Below the pieces are notes generated by a model that ran no database searches, was not told where the DNA came from, and saw nothing but the letters and a program-made list of their open reading frames with translations. Below are positions 40,378 through 51,198 of a stretch of DNA of 64,000 bases, piece by piece. Numbering within the stretch: position 1 is the stretch's first letter; each line of letters begins with the position of its first letter. The position numbers were made by a program, and so were the translations under genes. The DNA is from an uncultured Polaribacter sp. Its GTDB lineage: Bacteria > Bacteroidota > Bacteroidia > Flavobacteriales > Flavobacteriaceae. Where the stretch lies: contig CALSME010000001.1 of NCBI GenBank assembly GCA_943787375.1, forward strand, positions 284,142-348,141, written 5' to 3'.

Positions 40378-42822
40378 TTAATACGCATCCACATCAATAA
40401 TAAAGCGAATCGGTCTAAAATCACTCACGGCTTCAAAGGTATTTCTAATTTTAGCAATTTGATTTTTAGTATTTGCCAAAGATTGTTTGGGCGGAACCTT
40501 TATAACCAAGTTCTTAATATATTGATTTCGAATTCTAGAAACTGCTGGTGCAGTGGGCCCTAAAACAAATTCGCCAAAAGACTGTTGCAAAGCCCTTACA
40601 AGCCAATCAATCCCTTTGTCAACCTTATTGTAATCACGATGCTTTAAGGTAATTTTTATCAATCGATAATACGGTGGGTATTTATACTGCCAGCGTTCTT
40701 GCAGCTGCTCTTTGTACATTTCTGCATAATTCGTAGTAGAAACTTGCTGTAATATTTGATGGTTGGGATTATAGGTTTGAATGGCTACATTTCCTTGCTT
40801 TTTACTTCTTCCTGCCCTCCCTGAAACTTGCACCATCATTTGATAGGCACGTTCATGTGCTCTAAAATCTGGAAAATTCAACATCGAATCTGCATTTAAA
40901 ATTCCCACCAAAGAAACATTCTCAAAATCCAATCCTTTAGACAACATTTGAGTTCCTACCAAAACATCGATTTCTTTGGATTCAAAAGCACTAATTATTT
41001 TTTGATATCCATGTTTTCCTCGAGTCGTATCTAAATCCATTCGACCAATTTTAAAATCTGGAAAGAGTACTTTTAATTCCATTTCAATCTGCTCAGTACC
41101 AAAACCTTTGGTATCTAATGTATTGCTACCACAAGCACCACAGCTATTTGGCATAGCACGTTGATAGTTGCAATAATGACAACGTAGTTCATGTTTAAAT
41201 TTATGAAAAGTAAGCGTCACATCACAATTTGGGCATTCTGGAGAAATACCACATGTTTTACACTCCACTACGGGAGAATACCCCCGTCTGTTTTGAAATA
41301 GGATTACCTGCTCTTTTGCGTCTAGAGCTTCCTGAATTAACAACAGCATTCGGTCCGAAAAATGCCCTTTCATCTCTTTTTTACGCTGTTTTTCTTTCAC
41401 ATCAATCAACTCAATTTTTGGTAATTGAACATTTCCATGACGTCTGTTTAGAGCAACCAAACCATATTTGTTTTGTGCTGCATTAAAGTAACTTTCTAAT
41501 GAAGGCGTTGCAGAACCTAGCAAAATTTTTGCAGCATGCAATTTTGCCAAAACAATAGCAGCATCCCGCGCATTGTATCTTGGAGAAGGTTCAAACTGTT
41601 TGTAGGAAGTTTCATGCTCCTCATCAACAACAATTAATCCCAGGTTTGAAAAAGGTAAAAAGAGCGCAGATCTTGCTCCTAAAAGAATTCCTGCTTTTGA
41701 TTTGTTTTCTAAAACATTTTTCCAAACTTCTACCCTTTCATTTAGAGAGTATTTAGAATGAAAAACAGAAATTTGATTTCCAAAATAAACCTGTAGACGG
41801 GTTATAATTTGAGTAGTCAATGCAATTTCGGGGACTAAAAATAAGACTTGCTTTCCAGCATCTAAAACTTCTTGAATCAGTTTTGTATACACTTCTGTTT
41901 TCCCAGAACTTGTAATTCCGTGTAAAAGTGTTACGTCTTTTGTTGTAAAGGTTTCCTTGATTTCTTTTAGCGCAAGTTCCTGAAATTCATTCAGTTGTTT
42001 TAAATTATTGGTTACTCCCTTAAAACTAATTCTATCTATTTGAATGTGGTAAAATTCAAAAATATTTTTATCAACTAAAGACTTTAAAATGGTAGAAGAA
42101 ACGTTTGCTTGTACTTCTAAATCTTTTGCTTTTATTGGTTTTTTGTTTACTGATAATTGAAAGAAACTCAATACCGCTTCGCGTTGTTTTTTTGCTCTAG
42201 ATAAAGATTCTAGTAAGGTTTCCAAAGAAGCATCTGTAGCATAATTTGCATGCAACCGAACATACTTAATCAATTTTGGTTTGTATTGTTCGTAAATTTC
42301 TTCTTGTACGCTAATGGCAGATTTTTCTAGTAGACCGTTGATAATTGGCATTACTTTTTTCTTTCCTAAAATAGCTATTACTTGGTGTATGGTTAATTGA
42401 AACTGATGTTGCAAAGCCTCGTAAATAAGAAATTCATCATCCAATAATATTGATGGATCAATTTCTTGCTCATTTTTTGTAATAACAGTTTCGCTTTCTA
42501 ATAGAAAAGCAGATGGCAAAGCAGCTCTGTATACATCGCCTAAGGAACACATATAATAGTTAGAAACCCATTGCCAATGTTTTAATTGCTTTTCGTTGAC
42601 CAAAGGCGCTTCATCTAGAATTTGATGAATTTCCTTTGCCTCATAAAGTGTCGGTGCTATTTGATGAATGTTAAAAACAAGCCCCGTATACATTTTTGTT
42701 TTCCCAAAAGAAACTGCAACACGCATTCCTATTAGCAGGAAATTTGCTTCGTCTTCTGTAATAGAATACGTAAACGTTTTCTGAATCGGAATGGGCAATA
42801 TAACATCAATAAAGTAGGACAA
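40378..42822 (-). CDS. priA: Primosomal protein N' (replication restart helicase PriA)
   Basis: LHGITSSGKTEVY, VVDEEHETSYKQ, zinc-binding CKTCGISPECPNCDVTLTFH, GRAGRSKKQG. Confidence 0.97.
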   Translation of the reverse strand: MSYFIDVILPIPIQKTFTYSITEDEANFLLIGMRVAVSFGKTKMYTGLVFNIHQIAPTLYEAKEIHQILDEAPLVNEKQLKHWQWVSNYYMCSLGDVYRAALPSAFLLESETVITKNEQEIDPSILLDDEFLIYEALQHQFQLTIHQVIAILGKKKVMPIINGLLEKSAISVQEEIYEQYKPKLIKYVRLHANYATDASLETLLESLSRAKKQREAVLSFFQLSVNKKPIKAKDLEVQANVSSTILKSLVDKNIFEFYHIQIDRISFKGVTNNLKQLNEFQELALKEIKETFTTKDVTLLHGITSSGKTEVYTKLIQEVLDAGKQVLFLVPEIALTTQIITRLQVYFGNQISVFHSKYSLNERVEVWKNVLENKSKAGILLGARSALFLPFSNLGLIVVDEEHETSYKQFEPSPRYNARDAAIVLAKLHAAKILLGSATPSLESYFNAAQNKYGLVALNRRHGNVQLPKIELIDVKEKQRKKEMKGHFSDRMLLLIQEALDAKEQVILFQNRRGYSPVVECKTCGISPECPNCDVTLTFHKFKHELRCHYCNYQRAMPNSCGACGSNTLDTKGFGTEQIEMELKVLFPDFKIGRMDLDTTRGKHGYQKIISAFESKEIDVLVGTQMLSKGLDFENVSLVGILNADSMLNFPDFRAHERAYQMMVQVSGRAGRSKKQGNVAIQTYNPNHQILQQVSTTNYAEMYKEQLQERWQYKYPPYYRLIKITLKHRDYNKVDKGIDWLVRALQQSFGEFVLGPTAPAVSRIRNQYIKNLVIKVPPKQSLANTKNQIAKIRNTFEAVSDFRPIRFIIDVDAY

Positions 42823-42978
42823 AAAATTTAAATTTTAGGGTATTATTTCTAATGGAATTATAAAAACAGCCACGAATTTTAAAATTCCACTCGCGACATC
42901 GTTCTTTAAGGTCTAAGAAAAATCAAACTCAAAATTACATAAAAATCACTACATTGTCATTAGAAAACAACAACAAAT

Positions 42979-43851
42979 ATGACAGCACAAGAATGGAGCA
43001 ATAAAGGAAAATTTGCGACTGTATTTTGTAGAAAAATTTTTGTGATTGACACGGCTGTAAATTCAAACTCATTCGACAGTAAAAAAGAAACATTAGTGCT
43101 ATTGCACGGCTACCCAACTTCTTCCTATGATTATTACAAAGTTTTACCCCAGCTCAGTGAAAAATACCGTGTTATCTTGCACGATCACCTTGGTTTTGGT
43201 TTTTCTGACAAACCTTTAGATTATTCATATTCTTTAATCGAACAAGCAGACATTGCTTTGCAACTTTGGAAACAAATGGGGGTCAAAAAGGTAACACTTT
43301 TTGCACATGATTATGGTACTAGTGTTTGTACAGAAATTTTAGCGAGATACAATAAGCAGCAAATAAATTTACAAATCAATGCCCTAATAGTGTGTAATGG
43401 CTCTGTGCACATAGAACTTTCTAAATTACGAACCATCCAAAAATTATTAAAAAACAAATACACTGGAAAATGGGTGGCAAAACTTACGAATTTCCCTATT
43501 TTTAGTAAAAACCTTCGGAATGTTTATTATGATAAAACACAGGTCACAGAAAAAGAATTTGCTGAAATCTGGATGCAATTAGAACACAATAACGGGCGAG
43601 CAGTAATTCACCTTTTAAGTTCTTATATGGTAGAGCGATACACGTTTTGGCATCGATGGATAGGCGCATTAAAAGAAATAAAAATACCAACAAAAATTAT
43701 TTGGGCAAAAAATGACCCCGTAGCTGTTGCTGCAATTGCAGAATTGCTAGCTACCGAAATTCCAAATAACAAATTATATTGGATAGAAAATTGTGGGCAT
43801 TTCCCAATGTTAGAAAGACCTGAAGAATGGACTGCATTGGTATTAAAATAA
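42979..43851 (+). CDS. Alpha/beta hydrolase
   Basis: LLHGYPTSSYDY, HDHLGFGFSDKP, FAHDYGTSV, ENCGHFPMLERPEEW. Confidence 0.88.
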   Translation: MTAQEWSNKGKFATVFCRKIFVIDTAVNSNSFDSKKETLVLLHGYPTSSYDYYKVLPQLSEKYRVILHDHLGFGFSDKPLDYSYSLIEQADIALQLWKQMGVKKVTLFAHDYGTSVCTEILARYNKQQINLQINALIVCNGSVHIELSKLRTIQKLLKNKYTGKWVAKLTNFPIFSKNLRNVYYDKTQVTEKEFAEIWMQLEHNNGRAVIHLLSSYMVERYTFWHRWIGALKEIKIPTKIIWAKNDPVAVAAIAELLATEIPNNKLYWIENCGHFPMLERPEEWTALVLK

Positions 43852-43915
43852 AGAAGCAGCTCTTTTTTATAAAAAAGATTACTTCTTAAAATTTAATAAT
43901 TGGTAGGCGTATTAT

Positions 43916-45157
43916 TTATTCTTTTGGGGTGTTTTCTTCCGATGTGTTTTCCTCAATGATTGCATCTTCAGAAATTGAATCGGTTGCAGGATAGTCTTGT
44001 TGATTTTTCTTAAACTTACGAGATCCTTCGTACAATTCATACTTTACGTAACGACAATCTAAATCACCGTTCTTTAAAGGAATTCTCTTAGAGGTTCTCA
44101 ATCCTACATTTTTTAATGCTTGAATGTCCGAGGTAATTAACCACGCGGTAGAATTTGGATAATTGTGTTTCAATGTATCCCCTATTTTACCGTAAAACTC
44201 GTTGGTGTCTAGAGTTAAACGCTCACCATAAGGGGGATTGAAGATCATGGTTGTTTTTCCAAAAACCTCTTTTTTAGAGTTGAAAAAATTTACGTGATGC
44301 ACCCCAATAAACTCATCTAAGTTTGCTTCTTTTATATTTGCTTCCGCTTTCTGAATCGCAGAAGGCGCTTTGTCAAATCCCATAATTTTAAAGTGAGAAC
44401 TCCTAATTTTCTTTAGTAAAGCATCCTGAATAATGAAATACAATTCTTCGTCATAATCTTTCCATGTTTCAAAACCAAAACGTTTTCTGTTGATATTGGC
44501 AGGAATATTATTGGCAATCATGGCGGCTTCAATCAAAATTGTTCCAGAACCACACATCGGGTCAATAAAATTCTCTTCTCCTCGATACCCTGAAAGCAAT
44601 ACCATACCAGCAGCCAAAACTTCGTTGATAGGTGCGATATTCGTTGCGGTTCTATATCCACGTTTGTGTAGTGAATCTCCAGAAGAATCCAATGAAATTG
44701 TTAAGTAATCGTTTTTTATATGAATGTGAATTTTCAAATCCGGATAAGCAACATCAACATCAGGTCGCTTGCCAAATTTATCTCTAAAATAATCCGCAAT
44801 TGCATCTTTCGATTTTAAGGCTATATAGTGAGAGTGATTGGGTAAGTTAACCGAGTTGGAAACAGCACCGATTGCAAAAGTACCATCAATGTCTAAATAC
44901 TTTTCCCATTTAACTTTCTTAACGGCATCGTATAAATCTTCTTCATCATAGATTTTTGTAACTTTTATTGGTTTTAAAATACGTATCGCAGTTCTTAAAG
45001 CTATATTTGCTTTGTATAAGAAACCCGTATCTCCTTTAAAGGAAACACTTCTAACTGCCTCTGTTACCTCTTTGGCACCTAGGTTTGTTAACTCATTTGC
45101 TAATACTCCTTCTAAACCGAACATGGTGGTTGCCACCATTTTAAAATCTTTCTCCAT
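43916..45157 (-). CDS. THUMP-domain class I SAM-dependent RNA methyltransferase (RlmL-like)
   Basis: MFGLEGVLANELTNLGAK, DPMCGSGTILIEAAM, FNPPYGERL; internal start chosen. Confidence 0.9.
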   Translation of the reverse strand: MEKDFKMVATTMFGLEGVLANELTNLGAKEVTEAVRSVSFKGDTGFLYKANIALRTAIRILKPIKVTKIYDEEDLYDAVKKVKWEKYLDIDGTFAIGAVSNSVNLPNHSHYIALKSKDAIADYFRDKFGKRPDVDVAYPDLKIHIHIKNDYLTISLDSSGDSLHKRGYRTATNIAPINEVLAAGMVLLSGYRGEENFIDPMCGSGTILIEAAMIANNIPANINRKRFGFETWKDYDEELYFIIQDALLKKIRSSHFKIMGFDKAPSAIQKAEANIKEANLDEFIGVHHVNFFNSKKEVFGKTTMIFNPPYGERLTLDTNEFYGKIGDTLKHNYPNSTAWLITSDIQALKNVGLRTSKRIPLKNGDLDCRYVKYELYEGSRKFKKNQQDYPATDSISEDAIIEENTSEENTPKE

Positions 45158-45268
45158 ATTGTAAAATTCACTGCAAAAATACATTTTATAAAAATGATAT
45201 TTCAAAGTTTATAAATATCATTTTACAAGCAACTATAATTAGTTACTTTTACATACTTTTTAAAACGT

Positions 45269-45994
45269 ATGAAAACAAAAGATTGGTTTACAGATTGGTT
45301 TAATACTCCTTATTATCACATTTTATATAATAATAGAAATGATTCTGATGCTCAATTATTTATGCAAAATATTACAACATTTTTAGCACTAAAAAAAGGA
45401 GCACATATTGCAGATTTACCTTGTGGAAAAGGACGACATTCCATTTATTTAAATTCTTTAGGATACAAGGTTACTGGAGGTGATTTGTCTGAAAACAGTA
45501 TTTTACATGCAAAACAGTTCGAAAATGAAAGTCTTAATTTCGAAGTTTGGGACATGAGAGACCCTATTGATCATACCTATGACGCAATTTTCAATCTTTT
45601 TACAAGTTTTGGTTATTTTGAGGACGATCGAGAAGACATTAGGGTTTTAAGCAGTATTAAAAAAGGATTAAACAATGATGGTGTTTTTGTTTTCGATTTT
45701 TTAAATGCTACGAAATTGGAAGCTACGTTGGTCAAAGAAGAAATAAAAGTTGTTGAGGGAATTACCTTCAACATTCAAAGAGAAATTAAAGAAGGGTTTA
45801 TTTTAAAACACATCTCATTTACTGCCGAAAATGTAGAACACTCTTATTCAGAACGTGTAAAATATTTAGATTTACCAAAGATGATATCATATTTAAATAA
45901 AGTAGGTTTTCAGTTGGTAGCGATCTTTGGTGATTATAATTTAACTACTTTTGAAAAAAACATCTCTGATCGTTTAATTTTAGTTGCCAAATAA
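45269..45994 (+). CDS. Class I SAM-dependent methyltransferase
   Basis: GAHIADLPCGKGRHSIYLNSLGYKVTGGDLS. Confidence 0.88.
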   Translation: MKTKDWFTDWFNTPYYHILYNNRNDSDAQLFMQNITTFLALKKGAHIADLPCGKGRHSIYLNSLGYKVTGGDLSENSILHAKQFENESLNFEVWDMRDPIDHTYDAIFNLFTSFGYFEDDREDIRVLSSIKKGLNNDGVFVFDFLNATKLEATLVKEEIKVVEGITFNIQREIKEGFILKHISFTAENVEHSYSERVKYLDLPKMISYLNKVGFQLVAIFGDYNLTTFEKNISDRLILVAK

Positions 45995-46672
45995 ATGAGT
46001 TATATTTTATTAATCATTGCAGTAATACTGGGTGTTACACTTGTTTTTATATTGAAACCAAGTAAGAAGTTTATACAATTACTTCTAGCCTTTAGCGGTG
46101 CATATTTACTTTCTGTTACTATTTTACACTTATTACCTGAAGTTTATATAGAAGGCAATGACTACAAAAACATTGGGATTTATATCTTAATAGGAATTAT
46201 ATTACAATCTGTTTTGGAATCTTTTTCGAAGGGAGCAGAACATGGACATGTTCATGTACATACCAATGACAAACGCTTTCCAACCCTATTATTTGTGAGT
46301 TTATGTATTCATGCATTTTCAGAAGGTTTACCGATACATAATGCTGGTGATAATTTATTGTGGGCTATTGTAGTTCATAAAATTCCGATTGCAATTGTAT
46401 TAACTACTTTTTTATTGCACACAAAATATGCAAAAAAAATCGTGTTTACTTTTTTGCTTTTCTTTGGATTAATGAGTCCATTAGGAATGTTAGTAGGTGA
46501 TAAAATATTGTTTTTTAAGACGTATACATCAGAGATCACGGCATTAATAATTGGAGTTTTCTTACACATCTCTACAATTATTCTATTTGAAAGTTCTGAG
46601 AATCACAAATTTAATGTTCAGAAGTTTACAGCTATACTTATCGGTATTTTACTCACGATCTTTACGTTATAA
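45995..46672 (+). CDS. ZIP family metal transporter
   Basis: HLLPEVY, LCIHAFSEGLPI, VVHKIPIAIVL motifs, multiple TM. Confidence 0.85.
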   Translation: MSYILLIIAVILGVTLVFILKPSKKFIQLLLAFSGAYLLSVTILHLLPEVYIEGNDYKNIGIYILIGIILQSVLESFSKGAEHGHVHVHTNDKRFPTLLFVSLCIHAFSEGLPIHNAGDNLLWAIVVHKIPIAIVLTTFLLHTKYAKKIVFTFLLFFGLMSPLGMLVGDKILFFKTYTSEITALIIGVFLHISTIILFESSENHKFNVQKFTAILIGILLTIFTL

Positions 46673-46696
46673 AAAAACGGAAAGTAGACCTATAAA

Positions 46697-48880
46697 TTAA
46701 TTTCCTACTTCGTTAATAAATTTGATGCGCATCAGTCGGAGTTCATCAAAATCGTATTCTCCATCAAATTCATCGATTGCATCCTGAATACTATCCGATT
46801 CAGCTTCCATAAAATACTCATGTATATCTTCTTGTTGGTCTTCATCCAACAAATCGTCTAATGCATAGTTAACGTCTAACTTTGTCCCAGAAAAAATAAT
46901 CGCTTCCATTTCTTTAATAAGTTCATCCAGCTTTAAACCTTTCGATTTGGCAATATCTTCTAAAGGAAGTTTTCTATCGGTATTTTGAATGATATAGAGC
47001 TTTAATCCTGAGTTTACTCCAGTGCTTTTTACAATTAAATCATCTGGTCGTAGAATGTCGTATTCGGCAACATAAGCGGCAATAGTTTTTATAAATTCTT
47101 TTCCAAATTTTCTAGCTTTCCCTTCTCCAACTCCATGTACTTTAGAAAGTTCGTCTAAATTGATCGGGTATTTTAACGCCATGTCGTCTAGAGAAGGATC
47201 TTGAAAAACAGCAAACGGCGGAACTCCTAATTTATTGGCAACTTTTTTCCGCAAGTCTTTTAATATTTTTACCAATTTAACATCAGCAGTACCCCCCAAA
47301 GATTTCGTGTTTACAAAGATAGAATTGTCATCTCCCTCTTTATAAGAGTGATCTTCAGTCATTAAAAAAGAAGTTGGATTGTCAATATATTCTAAACCAA
47401 TAGGTGTTAATTTAAGTACGCCATATTGCTCAATTTCTTTTCGAATACAATTGACTACTAAAACCTGGCGTATCAGTGCCATCCAATAAGATGGAGATCG
47501 ATCTCGACCAATTCCAAAAAAGAGTTGTTTGTGGGTTCTGTGAGAAGTTAATAAAGCATTTTCTTTACCTACTAAAGTATTTACAACTTCTTTTGACTTG
47601 TATTTCTGCAACGTATCTTTAATTACAGAAAGAAGTTTTACTACGTTTTCTTTTGCTTCATGTTTTGGTTTTGGATTTTTGGAATTGTCATCCATTGCTG
47701 CACCAGCTCCGTTTATTTCATCGAATTCTTCACCAAAATAATGCAATAAATATTTTCTACGATTCATTGAAGTTTCAGCATAGCCAACTACTTCTTGCAA
47801 TAAGGCATGTCCAATTTCCTGTTCTGCAACAGGCTTACTTGCCATAAATTTCTCTAATTTCTCAATATCTTTATATGCATAAAAAGCCAAACAATAGCCT
47901 TCACCGTCATCGCGTCCTGCTCTCCCTGTTTCTTGATAATAACTTTCTAAACTTTTTGGAATGTCATGATGGATTACATATCGAACGTCTGGCTTATCAA
48001 TTCCCATTCCAAATGCAATCGTTGCTACAACAACGTCACAATCTTCCATTAAAAACATATCTTGATGTCTTACCCGTGTTTTAGCATCTAATCCTGCATG
48101 ATAAGGAACCGCCTTGATGCCGTTTACTTGCAATATTTGAGCAACTTCTTCAACCTTTTTTCTACTTAAACAGTAGATGATTCCAGATTTTCCAACGCGC
48201 TGTTTTACAAAACGAATAATATCTTTTTCTACTTCTTTGGTTTTTGGGCGTACTTCATAAAAAAGATTAGCTCTATTAAAGGAGGCTTTAAAACGATTTG
48301 CATCTGAAATGCCTAATGTTTTTAAAATATCTTCTTGAACTTTTTCTGTAGCAGTAGCAGTTAAACCAATAATAGGAACATTATCAATCGCTTTAATAAT
48401 ATGTTTTAGGTTTCTATATTCAGGTCTAAAATCGTGCCCCCATTCAGAAATACAATGTGCTTCATCAATGGCGACAAAGGATATTTTCTGGTTTCTTAAA
48501 AAACTAGCATACTCTTCTTTTATTAAAGATTCTGGGGCAACATATAAAAGTTTTGTAATTCCACTTACAATATCTGCTTTTACTTGGTTGACATCTGTTT
48601 TGTTTAAGGATGAATTTAAAACGTGTGCAATCCCATGATGCTCAGAGATTCCACGAATAGCATCTACTTGATTTTTCATTAAAGCAATTAAGGGAGAAAC
48701 TACAATTGCAGTTCCTTCAGACATCAATGCGGGGAGTTGATAACATAACGACTTACCACCTCCAGTTGGCATAATCACGAAGGTATTATCGCCATTAATA
48801 ATACTTGTGATTACTTTTTCTTGTAATCCTTTAAATTTATTAAATCCGAAAAATTTTTTCAGAGGACTGTGTAAATCCAT
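46697..48880 (-). CDS. recQ: ATP-dependent DNA helicase RecQ
   Basis: VIMPTGGGKSLCYQLPAL, IDEAHCISEWGHDFRPEY, QETGRAGRDDGEG, HRDC domain. Confidence 0.96.
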   Translation of the reverse strand: MDLHSPLKKFFGFNKFKGLQEKVITSIINGDNTFVIMPTGGGKSLCYQLPALMSEGTAIVVSPLIALMKNQVDAIRGISEHHGIAHVLNSSLNKTDVNQVKADIVSGITKLLYVAPESLIKEEYASFLRNQKISFVAIDEAHCISEWGHDFRPEYRNLKHIIKAIDNVPIIGLTATATEKVQEDILKTLGISDANRFKASFNRANLFYEVRPKTKEVEKDIIRFVKQRVGKSGIIYCLSRKKVEEVAQILQVNGIKAVPYHAGLDAKTRVRHQDMFLMEDCDVVVATIAFGMGIDKPDVRYVIHHDIPKSLESYYQETGRAGRDDGEGYCLAFYAYKDIEKLEKFMASKPVAEQEIGHALLQEVVGYAETSMNRRKYLLHYFGEEFDEINGAGAAMDDNSKNPKPKHEAKENVVKLLSVIKDTLQKYKSKEVVNTLVGKENALLTSHRTHKQLFFGIGRDRSPSYWMALIRQVLVVNCIRKEIEQYGVLKLTPIGLEYIDNPTSFLMTEDHSYKEGDDNSIFVNTKSLGGTADVKLVKILKDLRKKVANKLGVPPFAVFQDPSLDDMALKYPINLDELSKVHGVGEGKARKFGKEFIKTIAAYVAEYDILRPDDLIVKSTGVNSGLKLYIIQNTDRKLPLEDIAKSKGLKLDELIKEMEAIIFSGTKLDVNYALDDLLDEDQQEDIHEYFMEAESDSIQDAIDEFDGEYDFDELRLMRIKFINEVGN

Positions 48881-49030
48881 TAGGTCTTGGGGTATGTGTA
48901 ATTAATGCTTAAATATAAATCTTTTTTAAGAATGCAAATGCATTTATTTTAGTGCTATAATTATTTGTAGTAATTTTGCTAATAATAATTTAAAGATATA
49001 ACTTTTTTTATTATGATAAAACCATAAAAC

Positions 49031-50002
49031 TTGAAAAATAACAATACGATCCTAAATACAGCAAAAGAAACGATTCTTCTAGAAAGCAATGCAATTGCAA
49101 ATCTAGCAACTTTAATAGATGATAACTTTGCAGAAGCAATTACTTTTATACTTGCATCCAAAGGTCGTGTCATTGTAACTGGTATTGGTAAAAGCGCCAA
49201 CATTGCAAATAAAATTGTAGCCACTTTAAATTCTACAGGAACTCCTGCTATTTTTATGCATGCAGCAGATGCAATTCATGGAGATCTAGGAAATGTACAA
49301 AAAGACGATGTTGTTATTTGTATTTCTAAAAGTGGAAACACTCCCGAGATAAAAGTTTTAGTTCCATTGATTAAAAATTATGGAAATAAAATTGTGGCGA
49401 TCACAGGAAATATCGATTCTTTTTTGGGTAAAAATGCAGATTTTCCTTTAAATACTTTTGTAGAAAAGGAAGCATGTCCCAACAACTTAGCACCAACGAC
49501 CAGCACAACTGCACAACTTGTTATGGGAGATGCCATTGCTGTTTGTTTGTTGAAATTAAATAACTTTAGTAGCAAAGATTTTGCAAAATACCACCCTGGT
49601 GGTGCATTGGGGAAACAACTCTACCTAAGAGTTTCAGATTTGATTAAGAACAATCAAGTGCCACAAGTTTTAGAAAATGACAGTATTGCTAAAGTAATTG
49701 TAGAAATTTCTGAAAAAAGATTAGGAGTAACCGCTGTTCTAGATGCTAAGAATGCAATCGTTGGAATTATTACTGACGGGGATATTCGAAGAATGTTGAG
49801 CAAATCGAATACAATTGATCGTTTTACTGCCAAAGATATCATGGGCAAAAACCCAAAAACAATACTTAATGATGCAATGGCGGTTGAAGCATTAGAAAGA
49901 TTAGAAAATAATAATATTACGCAAATTTTAGTAACAGATTTGGAGAATAAATATATTGGTGTTGTACATTTACACGATCTAATAAAAGAAGGAATTTTCT
50001 AA
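49031..50002 (+). CDS. kdsD: KpsF/GutQ family arabinose-5-phosphate isomerase
   Basis: VTGIGKSANIANKIVATLNSTGTPAIFMHAADAIHGDLG plus two CBS domains; TTG start. Confidence 0.92.
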   Translation: MKNNNTILNTAKETILLESNAIANLATLIDDNFAEAITFILASKGRVIVTGIGKSANIANKIVATLNSTGTPAIFMHAADAIHGDLGNVQKDDVVICISKSGNTPEIKVLVPLIKNYGNKIVAITGNIDSFLGKNADFPLNTFVEKEACPNNLAPTTSTTAQLVMGDAIAVCLLKLNNFSSKDFAKYHPGGALGKQLYLRVSDLIKNNQVPQVLENDSIAKVIVEISEKRLGVTAVLDAKNAIVGIITDGDIRRMLSKSNTIDRFTAKDIMGKNPKTILNDAMAVEALERLENNNITQILVTDLENKYIGVVHLHDLIKEGIF

Positions 50003-50815
50003 TGACGCAACAAAAAGAAATGTCGTTTTTATCGCATCTAGAAGAACTAAGGTGGCACCTGGTTCGAAGTGCTGCCGCGATCTTTTTATTAGCAATTGTT
50101 TTCTTTGCTTTTGCGGAAGAAGTCTATAATAATTTTTTATTAGCACACATTCAACCAGATTTTATTACCTATCAACTCTTTTGTGATTTCTTTACGTTTT
50201 TTGGTTTTGAGAGTGACTTTTGTAATATTAATTTCGCAGACAAAAAACTACAAAGTATTAAAGTAACTTCTCAATTAATGAACTCCCTTTGGACTTCATT
50301 TATTTTAGGAATTATTGTTGCATTTCCTTATATTTTATGGGAGTTTTGGAGATTCATTTCACCAGGTTTGCATAAAAATGAAAGGCGTCAATCTAGAGGG
50401 TTTATTTCCATTGCTTCCCTATTATTCTTTTTGGGAGTTGCGTTTAGTTTTTATGTGATTGCCCCAATTTCGATTAATTTCCTATACAACTATCAAATTA
50501 CAGATGCGATTCAAAATAATTTTACACTAGAATCTCATATTGGATTAGTAACCAACATGATACTTGGGGTATCTGTACTTTTTGAACTTCCAGTAATTAT
50601 CTATTTTTTAGCTAAAATTGGATTAATAACACCTGCTTTCTCTAAAAAAATACAGAAAACACGCGCTCGTTTTTGTACTTATTATTGCAGCAATTATAAC
50701 CCCACCAGACGTCGCGAGTCAAATAATTGTATCAATCCCAGTTTTAATTTTATATGAAATTAGTATAAAAGTAGCTGCGATTGTTATCAAAAGACAACAA
50801 AAAAATGCCAAATAA
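50002..50815 (+). CDS. tatC: Sec-independent protein translocase TatC, frame-interrupted at an A7 run
   Basis: MSFLSHLEELRWHLVRS...FWRFISPGLHKNERR; frame 0 leaves TatC homology after KIGLITPAFSKK, while the +1 frame from 50651 reads YRKHALVFVLIIAAIITPPDVASQIIVSIPVLILYEISIKVAAIVIKRQQKNAK*. Confidence 0.88.
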
Positions 50816-51155
50816 AGTTCAAGAGTTCAATGACTATCGTCAAAAAATGAACGATAAAATACTCAGTGATGATAATAAAGTTATCAAAAGAATCTTCAAT
50901 TTAGATACCAACACCTTTAAGGAAGGTCACCTACCAACCAAAACAAAAGAATTGTTAGGCTTAGTTGCTTCAGCAGTTTTACGTTGTGATGATTGTGTGC
51001 AGTATCACTTAGAATCTGCCATGAAAAATGGTGTCAGTAAAGAAGAGATGATGGAAACCATGTCGATTGCCACTTTAGTGGGAGGAACTATTGTAATTCC
51101 CCATCTGAGACGCGCCGTTGAATATTGGGAACTTCTTGAAGAAAACACTTTATAA
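50805..51155 (+). CDS. Carboxymuconolactone decarboxylase family protein (AhpD-like)
   Basis: LLGLVASAVLRCDDCVQYHLESAMKNGVSKEEMMETMSIA; start at internal ATG overlapping the restored tatC stop. Confidence 0.88.
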   Translation: MPNKVQEFNDYRQKMNDKILSDDNKVIKRIFNLDTNTFKEGHLPTKTKELLGLVASAVLRCDDCVQYHLESAMKNGVSKEEMMETMSIATLVGGTIVIPHLRRAVEYWELLEENTL

Positions 51156-51198
51156 ATACTTTAAGATTTCCTACAACCAGTTTTACTATATTTGAAAC

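Noticed and set aside
50644-50650. A AAA AAA as a classical -1 programmed frameshift site in tatC
   Set aside because: A -1 shift leads to a stop soon after; the conserved TatC C-terminus needs +1 (or -2), so the classical -1 mechanism does not explain it.
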